DNA of 64,000 nucleotides from Lichenicola sp965198655 (GTDB taxonomy: Bacteria; Pseudomonadota; Alphaproteobacteria; Acetobacterales; Acetobacteraceae): positions 1,674,001 through 1,738,000 of the forward strand of contig OZ240668.1 in assembly GCA_965198655.1 (NCBI GenBank). The letters are read 5' to 3'. A program made the position numbers and the translations under genes. The notes beneath the pieces were generated by a model that saw nothing but the letters and a program-made list of their open reading frames with translations, was not told the origin of the DNA and did no database searches. Positions 30,601 to 44,256 of this stretch are shown one piece after another (positions within the stretch are counted from its first letter, which is position 1; every line of letters begins with the position of its first letter).

Positions 30601-31407
30601 GTGAGCGAGGATCGCACGCCGCGCCTCCTGTCCCGCCGCCAGCAGGACATCACCGCCCTGCTGCGCGAGTCCGGCCGCCTCGCGGTCGACGACTTGGCCA
30701 CCCGCTTCGCCGTCACCCCGCAGACCATCCGCCGGGACCTGAACGAGCTCGCCGAGGCCCGCGTGATCAGCCGCGTGCACGGCGGCGCCGTCATCGCGTC
30801 GGGCGTCGAGAACCTCGCCTACGAGGCCCGCAAGCAGGTGGCGCAGAACGCCAAGCGCCTGATCGGCGAGGCCGCCGCCGCCCTGATCCCCGACAACACC
30901 TCCCTGTTCATCAACCTCGGCACCACCACCGAGGAGGTGGCCCGAGCGGCGTCCGCCCGCACCGGCCTGCTGGTGGTGACCAACAACATGAACGTCGCCC
31001 TGGAGCTGTATCGCAACAAGGCGATCCAGGTGATCGTCGCCGGCGGCACGCTGCGCCCCTCCGACGGCGGCATCATCGGCCGCCTGGCCGCCGACGCGTT
31101 CCGCCAGTTCAAGGCCGACATCGCGGTGATCGGAACCTCCGCCATCGACAACGACGGCACCCTGCTCGACTACGACCTGCGCGAGGTGCAGATTTCGCGC
31201 GCCATCATCGAGAACGCCCGCCGGGTGATGCTGGTCACGGACTCCTCCAAGTTCAGCCGCCGCGCCCCGGTCCGCATCGCCCGCCTGGAGGAGATCGACA
31301 TCCTCATCACCGACCGCCTGCCCAACGCCGAGCTGGCCGCGCTGTGCCGCAACGCCAGCGTCGAGGTGATCGAGACCGGCCCGGAGGAGGGCGAGGCACC
31401 GTCCTGA
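30601..31407 (+). CDS. glpR: DeoR-family repressor of glycerol genes
   Basis: A 268-residue DeoR-type regulator. The N-terminal helix-turn-helix reads LAVDDLATRFAVTPQTIRRD, followed by the family signature GGAVI; the C-terminal sugar-phosphate sensor domain contains FINLGTTTEEVARA and LLVVTNNMNVA. It heads the glycerol catabolism module, so I infer a GlpR role: glycerol-3-phosphate would relieve repression. The start is GTG. The stop lies 112 bp before glpD, in a spacer with a candidate operator. Confidence 0.88.
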   Translation: MSEDRTPRLLSRRQQDITALLRESGRLAVDDLATRFAVTPQTIRRDLNELAEARVISRVHGGAVIASGVENLAYEARKQVAQNAKRLIGEAAAALIPDNTSLFINLGTTTEEVARAASARTGLLVVTNNMNVALELYRNKAIQVIVAGGTLRPSDGGIIGRLAADAFRQFKADIAVIGTSAIDNDGTLLDYDLREVQISRAIIENARRVMLVTDSSKFSRRAPVRIARLEEIDILITDRLPNAELAALCRNASVEVIETGPEEGEAPS

Positions 31408-31436
31408 TCCGGTTTCTTCCGACCACCTCCCATGCG

Positions 31437-31485
31437 CGCTTGCCTGTTCGCTTTGCGCGTGACAGAACATCAATCGAAACAAGCG
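31437..31485. promoter_or_regulatory. candidate GlpR operator before glpD
   Basis: CGCTTGCCTGTTCG (31437-31450) is matched by CGAAACAAGCG (31475-31485) as an imperfect inverted repeat (right arm reads CGCTTGTTTCG on the other strand). The spacer between glpR and glpD is where the module's promoter should be. Assignment to GlpR is inference. Confidence 0.3.
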
Positions 31486-31519
31486 CCGACCAGAACGCGC
31501 ACAGCCGGGACCATCGTCC

Positions 31520-33099
31520 GTGGACGCCACGCCAGCCCCCCCGCTCTACGACATCGCCATCATCGGCGGCGGCATCAACGGCTGCGGCGTGGCGCGCGAC
31601 GCGGCGGGCCGCGGCTACCGGGTGTTCCTGTGCGAGCAGAACGACCTCGGTTCCGGCACCTCGTCGGCCTCGACCAAGCTGATCCACGGCGGACTGCGCT
31701 ACCTTGAGTACTACGAGTTCCGCCTGGTGCGCGAGGCGCTGCGCGAACGCGAGGTGCTGTGGGGCATCGCGCCGCACATCGTCTGGCCGCTGCGCTTCGT
31801 GCTGCCCTATCATAGCAAGCTGCGCCCGCGCTGGCTGCTGCGTCTCGGCCTGTTCCTGTACGACAACATCGGCGGCCGCAAGCGCCTGCCGCCGACCCGC
31901 TCGGTCGACCTGCGCCACGACGTGGTCGGCGAGCCGCTCAAGCCGAGCTTCACGCGTGGCTTCGAGTACTCCGATTGCTGGGTGGAAGACTCGCGTCTGG
32001 TGGTGCTGAACGCTGCCGCGGCAGTCTCCCTCGGCGCCACCGTCATGACCCGCACGCGATGCGTTTCGGCGGAGAAGGCGGACGGTCTGTGGCGGATCAC
32101 GCTGCAAGGCGGGAATGGCGAGCGCCACGTCATCCAGGCCCGCACGCTGATCAACGCGGCCGGCCCCTGGGTCGACAGCGTGGTGCAGACGGTGGTGCGC
32201 GACAACAATCGCGCGCCCGTGCGGCTGGTCCAGGGCAGCCACGTGGTGGTGCCGCGGCTGTACGACCACGATGGCTGCTACATCTTCCAGAACGACGACA
32301 AGCGGATCTTCTTCGTCATCCCGTACGAGCAGGACTTCACCCTGATCGGCACCACCGACCGCGACTACGAGGGTGATCCGGCGGGGGTGGCGGCCTCGGC
32401 GGAGGAGATCGAGTACCTGTGCCGCTCGACCAGCGACTACCTGCTGCGGCCGGTGACGCCCGACATGGTGTGCTGGACCTATTCGGGCGTGCGCCCGCTC
32501 TACGACGAGCACGAGCAGGCCTCCGGATCGGCGGCCCAGGCCGCCACGCGCGACTACGTGCTGAAGCTCGACGCAGAGGGGGGCGCGCCGCCGCTGCTGA
32601 CCATCTTCGGCGGCAAGATCACCACCTATCGCCGCCTGGCCGAGGCGGTGCTGGCGAAGCTGGGCGAGCACCTGCCGCGCCCGTCCGGCAAGCCGGCCGG
32701 CTGGACCGGCACCGTGCCGCTGCCGGGCGGCGACTTCGCGCGCGACGGCTTCGAGCGCGAGCTGGACGCGTTGGCCGCCCGCTACGGCTTCCTGCCGCGG
32801 CCGCAGCTCCGCCGCCTGCTGCGCCTCTACGGCACGCGGGCGCGCGTGCTGCTGGGCGATGCCCAGGTGGCGTCCGATCTCGGGCGCGACTTCGGCGCCG
32901 GCCTTACCGAGGCGGAGCTGGACTATCTGGTGCGGGAGGAGTGGGCCCAGACCGGGGACGACGTGCTGTGGCGGCGCACCAAGCTCGGGCTCCGGCTCGA
33001 TCGGGCCGCCCGCGATGCGGTCGACCAGCGTGTGCGTGCCTTGGTGGCCGCCCAGGCGCCCTTAGCGATCGAGATCGGCGTCGAGGTCGAGCCGGTCCG

Positions 33100-33103
<4 letters not shown>
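31520..33103 (+). CDS. glpD: aerobic glycerol-3-phosphate dehydrogenase
   Basis: A 527-residue FAD-dependent glycerol-3-phosphate dehydrogenase. It oxidises glycerol-3-phosphate to dihydroxyacetone phosphate at the inner membrane and passes electrons to quinone. The FAD-binding IIGGGINGCGVARDAAGRG is at the N-terminus, GTSSASTKLIHGGLRYLE follows, and IFGGKITTYRRLAE is the C-terminal FAD loop. The start is a GTG. The stop overlaps glpS by 4 bp, so glpD leads a long operon. Confidence 0.95.
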
Positions 33104-34212
<1,109 letters not shown>

Positions 34213-34222
34213 GGCGGCGGGC

Positions 34223-35313
<1,091 letters not shown>

Positions 35314-35317
<4 letters not shown>

Positions 35318-36203
35318 TGGAAAAGGCGATCAACAACCGCGCCTGGTTCTTCGTCCTGCCGGTGCTGGTGTTCGTGCTGTTCTCGTCCCTGATCCCGCTG
35401 ATGACGGTGATCAACTATTCCGTCCAGGACACGATGGGGCAGAACAACTTCTTCTTCAACGGGATCGCCTGGTTCCAGAACCTGCTCGATCCCACCACCG
35501 ACATCGGCGGCCGGTTCGCAGCCGCCCTGCTGCGCAACCTGTTCTTCTCGTTGGTGGTGCTGCTGATCGAGCTGCCGCTGGGGGTGGGTGCGGCGCTGTG
35601 CATCCCGCGCCACGGTTGGAAGGTCGGCGCCAGCCTGGTGCTGATCGCGCTGCCGCTGCTGATCCCCTACACCGTGGTCGGCACGATCTGGCAGATCTTC
35701 GCGCGCGCCGATATCGGGCTGCTCGGTTCCGTCCTCACCCATCTCGGCATCCCCTACAACGACACCCAGGACCCGACCTCGGCCTGGGCGACGATCGTGG
35801 TGATGGACGTGTGGCACTGGACCGGGATGGTGGCGCTGCTGGCCTATGCCGGGCTGAAGTCGATCCCCGACGCCTTCTACCAGGCGGCCCGGATCGACGG
35901 CGCCAGCCGGTGGTCGGTGTTCCGCAACATCGAGCTGCCGAAGCTGCAGAAGGTGCTGGTGATCGCGGTGCTGCTGCGCTTCATGGGCAGCTTCATGATC
36001 TACACGGAGCCCTCCATCGTCACCGGCGGCGGTCCCGGCGAGTCGACCAGCTTCCTGTCGCTCGACCTGGTCAAGATCGCGCTCGGCCAGGTGGATCTCG
36101 GCAACGCGGCGGCGATGTCGCTGGTCTACAACCTCATCACGCTGACGATCTGCTGGGTGTTCTTTACCGTCATGACCCAGCTCGACCGCCGGAAGGACGC
36201 GTG

Positions 36204-36204
<1 letters not shown>
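35314..36204 (+). CDS. glpP: glycerol ABC transporter permease GlpP
   Basis: A membrane permease of 296 residues of the MalF/carbohydrate type. There are about six hydrophobic helices, the first being WFFVLPVLVFVLFSSLIPLM. The EAA loop reads YQAARIDGASRWSVFRNIELPKL and is the ATPase contact. It starts within the ATGATG that overlaps the glpT stop. It forms the channel with GlpQ. Confidence 0.9.
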
Positions 36205-37007
<803 letters not shown>

Positions 37008-37019
37008 GGGCGCCGCGAC

Positions 37020-37295
37020 ATGGGCTGGATGGCCTGGAACTGGCACACGGCGCTGTTCTTCCTCGCCATCGTGCTACTGCTTGCGGTGATGACGCTGCTA
37101 GCGATCTACCGGCCCGAGACGCCGCGACGGGGTATCCTGCGCTTCCCGACTACGCGCGGCGACCGGCTGTTCGTGTCGCTGATCGGCACTGCGTTCATCT
37201 ATATCTTCTGGATCCGTTTCACCGGCGGCACCACGATGTGGCCCGCCGCCATCCTGTCGGTGATCTATTGTGGAGCGATGTTCCGCTTCGCCTGA
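37020..37295 (+). CDS. glpU: small membrane protein of glycerol transporter, DUF2160
   Basis: A 91-residue membrane protein with three to four short hydrophobic segments (ALFFLAIVLLLAVMTLLAIY; LFVSLIGTAFIYIFWIRF; AAILSVIYCGAMFRFA). It matches the DUF2160 proteins found in glycerol ABC operons of rhizobia, called GlpU there. It sits between the permease and binding-protein genes. Its exact role is unknown; an accessory subunit is likely. Confidence 0.85.
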   Translation: MGWMAWNWHTALFFLAIVLLLAVMTLLAIYRPETPRRGILRFPTTRGDRLFVSLIGTAFIYIFWIRFTGGTTMWPAAILSVIYCGAMFRFA

Positions 37296-37371
37296 ACCAT
37301 CGACGCATCCGACACGCCGAAGCCAGCCCGCAGAAGGCGGCCAGCCGGCACAACCCCCGAGGAGGAAACCC

Positions 37372-39159
<1,788 letters not shown>

Positions 39160-39219
39160 TCCGACACCGGGCCCGGACAGGATGAACTGTCCGGGTCCCC
39201 CTCATCCGGGTGCTCGCCC

Positions 39220-40752
39220 ATGACCGCATCGACCTCGTCCCCGGCGCGTGTGCTGGTCATCGACCAGGGCACCACCTCGACCCGCGCCATCGTGTTCGAC
39301 GAGCACCTGCGCCCGCTGGCGCAGGCGCAGGAGGAGTTCCCGCAGATCTACCCGCGGCCTGGCTGGGTCGAGCACAACCCGGAAACGCTTTGGGCCACCG
39401 TGCTCGGCACCGCCCGCGCGGCGCTGCAGAAGGCCGGGCTCAACGCCTCGGGGATCGCGGCACTCGGCATCGCCAACCAGCGCGAGACCACCCTGGTCTG
39501 GGAGCGCGCCTCCGGACGGCCGATCCACAACGCCATCGTCTGGCAGGACCGCCGCACGGCCGCGACCTGCGACCGCCTGGAGCGGGACGGACATGCCGAG
39601 CTGGTGGCCGAGCGCACCGGGCTGCGCATCGACCCGTACTTCTCCGGCACCAAGATCGGCTGGATCCTGGACCAAGTGCCGGGCGCACGGGCGCGCGCCG
39701 AGCGCGGCGAGCTCCTGTTCGGCACCGTCGACAGCTTCCTGGTCTGGCGCCTCACCGGCGGCCGCGTGCACGCGATCGACGCCACCAACGCGTCGCGCAC
39801 GCTGCTCTGCGACATACGCAGCGGCACCTGGGACCCGGAGCTGATCCGGCTGCTCGACATTCCCGCCTCGCTGCTGCCCGAGATCCGCGACAGCGCCGGC
39901 GGCTACGGTGACACCATGCCCGACCTGCTCGGCGGCTCCATCGCCATACGCGGCGTCGCCGGCGACCAGCAGGCGGCGCTGGTCGGCCAGTGCTGCTTCG
40001 AGCCCGGCACCATCAAGGCGACCTACGGCACCGGCGGCTTCATCCTGCTCAACACCGGCACGGTGATGAAGCGCTCGCGGCACCGGCTGCTCTCCACCAT
40101 CGCCTGGCAGCGTAAGGGCCGCCGCCACTACGCGCTGGAGGGCTCGATCTTCTCCGCCGGCGCCGCGGTGCAGTGGCTGCGCGACGGGCTCGGCCTGGTG
40201 GAAAGCTCGGCCGAGACCGGACGCCTGGCCGAAGCCGCCGACCCGGCACAGCAGGTCTACCTGGTGCCGGCCTTCACCGGGCTCGGCGCTCCCCACTGGA
40301 ACAGCCGCGCCCAGGCGCTGGTCACCGGCATCACCCGCGGCACCACCAAGAAGGAGCTGGCCCGCGCCACGCTGGAAAGCGTCGGCTACCAGACCCGCGA
40401 CCTGCTGGCGGCGATGCTGGCCGATGACGGCGCGGATGCCGACGCCCCAGCGCGCGAGCGACGCGTGTTCCGGGTCGATGGCGGCATGTCGGCGAGCGAC
40501 TGGACCATGCAGTTCCTGGCCGACACGCTGGACCTGCCCGTGGACCGCCCGGCGTTCCAGGAGACCACCGCGATGGGCGCCGGCTACCTCGCCGGGCTGG
40601 ATGCCGGGGTGTATCCGGAGCCCGACGCGTTCGCCCGCGAATGGCGGCTCGACCGCCGCTTCGTGCCCGACGGCTCGCCCGAGGACCGCGACCGCCGCTA
40701 TCGCGGCTGGCAGCGCGCCGTGCGGCTGGCGCTGGCTACCGACGACGCTTGA
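39220..40752 (+). CDS. glpK: glycerol kinase
   Basis: A FGGY-family kinase of 510 residues that phosphorylates glycerol to glycerol-3-phosphate. The N-terminal VIDQGTTSTRAIVFDE binds phosphate; GWVEHNPE and TYGTGGFILLNTG are further signatures, and FRVDGGMSASDWTMQF is the C-terminal ATP-binding motif. It closes the glycerol operon: GlpSTPQUV imports glycerol, GlpK traps it and GlpD oxidises the product. Confidence 0.96.
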   Translation: MTASTSSPARVLVIDQGTTSTRAIVFDEHLRPLAQAQEEFPQIYPRPGWVEHNPETLWATVLGTARAALQKAGLNASGIAALGIANQRETTLVWERASGRPIHNAIVWQDRRTAATCDRLERDGHAELVAERTGLRIDPYFSGTKIGWILDQVPGARARAERGELLFGTVDSFLVWRLTGGRVHAIDATNASRTLLCDIRSGTWDPELIRLLDIPASLLPEIRDSAGGYGDTMPDLLGGSIAIRGVAGDQQAALVGQCCFEPGTIKATYGTGGFILLNTGTVMKRSRHRLLSTIAWQRKGRRHYALEGSIFSAGAAVQWLRDGLGLVESSAETGRLAEAADPAQQVYLVPAFTGLGAPHWNSRAQALVTGITRGTTKKELARATLESVGYQTRDLLAAMLADDGADADAPARERRVFRVDGGMSASDWTMQFLADTLDLPVDRPAFQETTAMGAGYLAGLDAGVYPEPDAFAREWRLDRRFVPDGSPEDRDRRYRGWQRAVRLALATDDA

Positions 40753-40784
40753 TGGCCTATGCGTAAGGCCAGGGCTCTGCCCAT

Positions 40785-40915
40785 CGATCTGCTTCGCAGC
40801 ACCGATCTGCTTCGCAGCTCGGTCCGCTGGGGCCGGAGGCCCCAGATCCCTATTTCTTAAAGAATTGGGTTTGAAGGGCGAAACCCTTCATGGGGTCCAG
40901 GGGCAAAGCCCCTGG
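40785..40915. repeat. intergenic repeat cluster, copy 2
   Basis: The 200-bp spacer after glpK holds a 16-bp direct repeat (CGATCTGCTTCGCAGC at 40785-40800 and 40803-40818). Three hairpins follow: CTGGGGCC-GGA-GGCCCCAG (40827-40845), TGAAGGG-CGAAA-CCCTTCA (40872-40890) and CCAGGGGC-AAA-GCCCCTGG (40897-40915). It resembles the elements after recQ and valS and probably terminates the glycerol operon. Confidence 0.6.
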
Positions 40916-40952
40916 CCTTCGCCGTTCACCAGAAGCAACCCGGGAGCTTCCG

Positions 40953-41729
40953 ATGCGCGTCCGTTTCCGCTGCGACCTGGCTCTGCTCGACCTGCTGCCG
41001 CCGCCGGTTCCGGCCCGCGACACCTTGCCGGACTGGCTGCGCCGCATGCCGGGTCACGCGCCCTCGGACATGCACGAGGGCGCCTCCATCCGCACCGTGA
41101 AGCACTGCCCGCCCTTCGTCGACGCGATGATGCAGGGCTTCGTGATGACGCTGCCCTGCGAGGTGCGGGTGGCGGACGGCGCGCTGTCCTGGTCGTGGGA
41201 CCTGCCGAGGCCGGCGACGGCGGCCCATCCGCGGGCGCCGATGTCGTTCCACGCCGCGGCCCAGGTGAGCGGCACGCCGTTCGCGCGGGACGACCAGTTG
41301 GTGGTGAAGTTCAACGCCTTCTGGACGATCCGGCTGGAGCCGGGATGGTCGCTTCTGGTCACCCACCCGATCAACCGCGACGACCTGCCGTTCCGGCTGC
41401 TCGGTGGGCTGGTCGATGCCGACCGGTTCCACGAGGTGGGCATCCTGTTCCCGGCGGTTTGGCTCGACCCGGAATACGAGGGCGTGCTTCCTCGCGGCAT
41501 GCCGGTCGCGCAGTGCATCCCGGTGCGTCGCGAGGCGCTGGTGCTGGAGACCGGCGCCTTCGATGCCGACGAGCAGGCTCGTTACGAGGCCACAGCGCGG
41601 GTGCTGCTGGAGGAAACCGGCCACTACCGGCGGGTCACCCGTTACGCGCCGTCAGCCGCCTCGGACGCGGCGCTCCAGGAGGGCGCGCAGCCGTCGCGGG
41701 TGGAGGACCAGCAGGCCGGTCCGGCCTGA
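40953..41729 (+). CDS. conserved hypothetical protein (DUF6065-like)
   Basis: A soluble protein of 258 residues that I cannot name. Two conserved-looking parts stand out: KHCPPFVDAMMQGFVMTLPC in the N-terminal third and GMPVAQCIPVRRE near the end, the latter like DUF6065-type proteins (PIAQVIPFKR). The middle is rich in Trp (WSWDLPRP, FWTIRLEPGWSLL). It has no signal peptide or membrane helix. The 3' end overlaps the convergent TPR gene by 78 bp. A function cannot be given. Confidence 0.65.
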   Translation: MRVRFRCDLALLDLLPPPVPARDTLPDWLRRMPGHAPSDMHEGASIRTVKHCPPFVDAMMQGFVMTLPCEVRVADGALSWSWDLPRPATAAHPRAPMSFHAAAQVSGTPFARDDQLVVKFNAFWTIRLEPGWSLLVTHPINRDDLPFRLLGGLVDADRFHEVGILFPAVWLDPEYEGVLPRGMPVAQCIPVRREALVLETGAFDADEQARYEATARVLLEETGHYRRVTRYAPSAASDAALQEGAQPSRVEDQQAGPA

Positions 41730-42410
41730 CGCCAGCGACTGAGCGATCCGGCCGAAGCTGTCCGGACGCAGCGCCAGCGCCGCGGCGTAGGCGTCCAGCG
41801 CCTCCTCCATCCGCCCGCACTCGCCGAGCGCGATCCCGAGGTTCAGCGCCGCCTCGTGGAAGCCCGGCTGCACCGCCAGCGCCAAGCGGTAGGCGGCCGC
41901 CGCGTCCTCGTCGCGTCCCTGGTCCTGCCGCAGCACCGCCAGGCTGTACCAGCCGGGCCCGTGCCGGGGATCGAGCCGGGTGGCCTGCTCGAACGCGTCG
42001 GCCGCCTCGTCGTCGCGGTCGCTAGCGCGGAGCGCCCGGCCGAGCAGGTGGCTGGCCCGCGCCGCCATCTCTGCCGAGGGATCGCCGCGCGACAGCGCGC
42101 GCATGCCCCGCTGCACGGCGGCGAGGCCGGCGGCGGCCTGGCCGCGGGCGAGCAGTGCGTCGCCCAGCGTCAGCCAACCGCCGGCGAAGTCCTCGTGCCG
42201 GTCGAGCCGAGGCAGCAGCGCCGCCGCGTCCGGATGTCCGGCCCGGAGCAGCAGCGCCGCCAGGGTGAACAGGGTCCGTGGCTCGTCCGGATCGGCCGCC
42301 AGCCTGGCCCGCGCCGCTGCCAGCGCCGCGTCGTCCGCGGGCTCCGCTCCCCGGGGCGCCGCCGTTCCGGGTCGGGGAGGCCGGACGCGCCGGGAACCGG
42401 TGCCGGTCAT
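41652..42410 (-). CDS. tetratricopeptide repeat protein
   Basis: A 252-residue soluble protein with about five TPR-type helical repeats, for instance LFTLAALLLRAGHPDAAALL and ALGECGRMEEALDAYAAALA; ALDAYAAALALRPDSF is the clearest. TPR folds mediate protein-protein contacts; the partner is unknown. It runs convergent to the hypothetical gene and overlaps its 3' end. Confidence 0.75.
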   Translation of the reverse strand: MTGTGSRRVRPPRPGTAAPRGAEPADDAALAAARARLAADPDEPRTLFTLAALLLRAGHPDAAALLPRLDRHEDFAGGWLTLGDALLARGQAAAGLAAVQRGMRALSRGDPSAEMAARASHLLGRALRASDRDDEAADAFEQATRLDPRHGPGWYSLAVLRQDQGRDEDAAAAYRLALAVQPGFHEAALNLGIALGECGRMEEALDAYAAALALRPDSFGRIAQSLASGRTGLLVLHPRRLRALLERRVRGG

Positions 42411-42499
42411 GGCCGACCGGTCCGTACCCTACCCACGACCCGGCGGCGCCGTTCCCGCCGCGCGGTCGTCCCGAGCCGGATCGTCCGCCGGCATGGCGC

Positions 42500-42964
42500 T
42501 TAGCCGCCCCCGGCCTTGCCGGGCGCCGGCGGGCCCGGGAGGTGCGCGCTGACGTCGCGCACCGCGAACGGTGCGGTCAGCGTGCCGCCGTCGCGGAAGC
42601 TAAAGGTGACCGGCACCGTCGCGCCGGCGCGGACGGACGGACCGGGCCCGTCGCAGGACAACTGGTAGCCGCCGCGCACGAAGGTCATCCTGCTTTCGCC
42701 GGGAATCGTCAGCCCGTTGCCGGCACCTCCGCCGCCTGCGGCTTCCTCCAGATGCATGGCGTGGCAGCCGGTCGATTGCCAGCCGGTCACGAGCTGCGGC
42801 TCCGTGCTGGTGTTGCGTATGGAGAAGAAGCCGACCACCGGGGTGTTCGGCGCGGTGGCGAACCAGCCGTTGCTGACGGTCACGCCACTGGGCACGCCTT
42901 GGGGGGCGCCCCGGGCCTGCAGCGGGAGCAGCATCAGGCTGACGAGGATGATGCGGTGTCTCAT
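42500..42964 (-). CDS. PCu(A)C-like periplasmic copper chaperone, altered motif
   Basis: A secreted protein of 154 residues in the PCu(A)C (DUF461) family, which delivers Cu(I) to cytochrome oxidase. The signal peptide is MRHRIILVSLMLLPLQARGA. The family pattern is visible: a PVVGFFSIRN strand, then GCHAMHLEEA and a GGYQLSC stretch. In the usual motif the first half has H/M pairs and the second GGYHLM; here the middle Met pair is replaced by a Gly-rich run, and the final His/Met by Gln/Cys. Copper affinity may be reduced or the ligand set changed. It is divergent from nrdR. Confidence 0.7.
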   Translation of the reverse strand: MRHRIILVSLMLLPLQARGAPQGVPSGVTVSNGWFATAPNTPVVGFFSIRNTSTEPQLVTGWQSTGCHAMHLEEAAGGGGAGNGLTIPGESRMTFVRGGYQLSCDGPGPSVRAGATVPVTFSFRDGGTLTAPFAVRDVSAHLPGPPAPGKAGGG

Positions 42965-43080
42965 GAAGCCGTCCGGGTTCCTTGTGTCATGTGGGGGACA
43001 GGGTGCCGCCCTTGCCAGGATGGAGGCGCGGGCGCACCTGTGCCAACGCACGATCCACCGATGTGATCAGGACCCGCCGC

Positions 43081-43644
43081 ATGCGCTGCCCGTTCTGCGG
43101 TCACGAGGATACGCAGGTCAAAGACAGCCGTCCGAACGAGGACGGTGCCGCGATCCGTCGCCGACGCTTCTGCACCGGCTGCGGCCAGCGCTTCACCACC
43201 GTCGAGCGCGTGCAGTTGCGCGAGCTGCTGGTGATCAAGTCCGACGGGCGGCGGGTGCCGTTCGAGCGCGAGAAGCTGGCCCGGTCGATCCGGATCGCCA
43301 TGCGGAAGCGCCCGGTTGACGAGGAGCGGATCGAGCGCATCGTCAACGGCCTGGTGCGCCAGCTCGAAGCCTCCGGCGACACCGAGATCCCGAGCGCCCA
43401 GCTCGGCGAGCGGGTGATGGACACGCTGCGCGAGGTGGACACGGTGGCCTATGTGCGGTTCGCCAGCGTGTATCGCGACTTCCGCGAGGCGCGCGACTTC
43501 GAGGTGATCCTGGGTTCGCTGGCCTCCGGCGCCTTGCCCGCCGGCGCGCTGGTCGGCCCGGTCGCGTCGGGCGGCTCCATCGTGCCGTCGGACGCAGGGT
43601 CGGATGGTCAGGAGGCTGGACCTGAGGGGTCAAAGGGACGATGA
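43081..43644 (+). CDS. nrdR: transcriptional repressor NrdR
   Basis: A 187-residue NrdR, the ATP/dATP-sensing repressor of ribonucleotide reductase genes. The N-terminal zinc ribbon has CPFC and CTGC with RRRRFCTGCGQRFTT; the ATP-cone domain starts at VIKSDGRRVPFEREKLARSI. The C-terminal ~35 residues are a Gly/Ser-rich extension beyond the family length. It leads the nrdR-nusB-thiL group. Confidence 0.95.
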   Translation: MRCPFCGHEDTQVKDSRPNEDGAAIRRRRFCTGCGQRFTTVERVQLRELLVIKSDGRRVPFEREKLARSIRIAMRKRPVDEERIERIVNGLVRQLEASGDTEIPSAQLGERVMDTLREVDTVAYVRFASVYRDFREARDFEVILGSLASGALPAGALVGPVASGGSIVPSDAGSDGQEAGPEGSKGR

Positions 43645-43665
43645 CACGCCCATGACCGTCATTCC

Positions 43666-44250
43666 ATGCCGATCGAGCCGCCTCGGGACCTTCTCCTGAT
43701 GGCGGAGGAGCAGACGCGGCGCCGGGGCCGGAACCCGACGCACAACCGGATTCGCACCCGGACCGCGGCCCGGGTCGGCGCCGTGCAGGCCTTGTTCCAG
43801 AGCGAGCAGGGCGGCGAAAGCGCGGAAGCCGTGATCGACCAGTTCGTGCGCCACCGCCTGGGCGAGCTGCCCGGCACCGGCGGCTACGAGGAGGGCCGCG
43901 TGCCCGACGCCGACGTGACGCTGTTCGGCCGCATCGTGCGCACCGCGGTGGTCGAGCAGGACCGGCTCGACGCCCTGATCGTCGAGGCGCTGCCGCAGGA
44001 ATGGCCGATCGGCCGGCTCGACCCGGTGCTGCGCGCCCTGCTCCGGGCGGCCAGCGGCGAGCTGACCATGCAGGATGGGCCGCCCGGCCGCGTGGTGATC
44101 AACGAGTATCTCGACGTGGCGCACGGCTTCTTCTTCGGCGAGGAGCCGCGCATGGTGAACGGCCTGCTCGACGCCATCGGCCGACGCCTGCGGCCGCAGG
44201 ATTTCGCGGCCGACGCGTCCGGCGCGCCGGACCTGCCCAGCCCGGCCTGA
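43666..44250 (+). CDS. nusB: transcription antitermination factor NusB
   Basis: A 194-residue NusB, part of the ribosomal RNA antitermination complex. RTRTAARVGAVQALFQSE and INEYLDVAHGFFFGEEPRMVNGLLD are the family signatures at the two ends. The start may be MPIEPPRD at 43666 or the internal Met at 43699; ribosome-binding sites are weak at both. It lies between nrdR and thiL, which fits alphaproteobacterial gene order. Confidence 0.93.
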   Translation: MPIEPPRDLLLMAEEQTRRRGRNPTHNRIRTRTAARVGAVQALFQSEQGGESAEAVIDQFVRHRLGELPGTGGYEEGRVPDADVTLFGRIVRTAVVEQDRLDALIVEALPQEWPIGRLDPVLRALLRAASGELTMQDGPPGRVVINEYLDVAHGFFFGEEPRMVNGLLDAIGRRLRPQDFAADASGAPDLPSPA

Positions 44251-44256
44251 GCCTCC

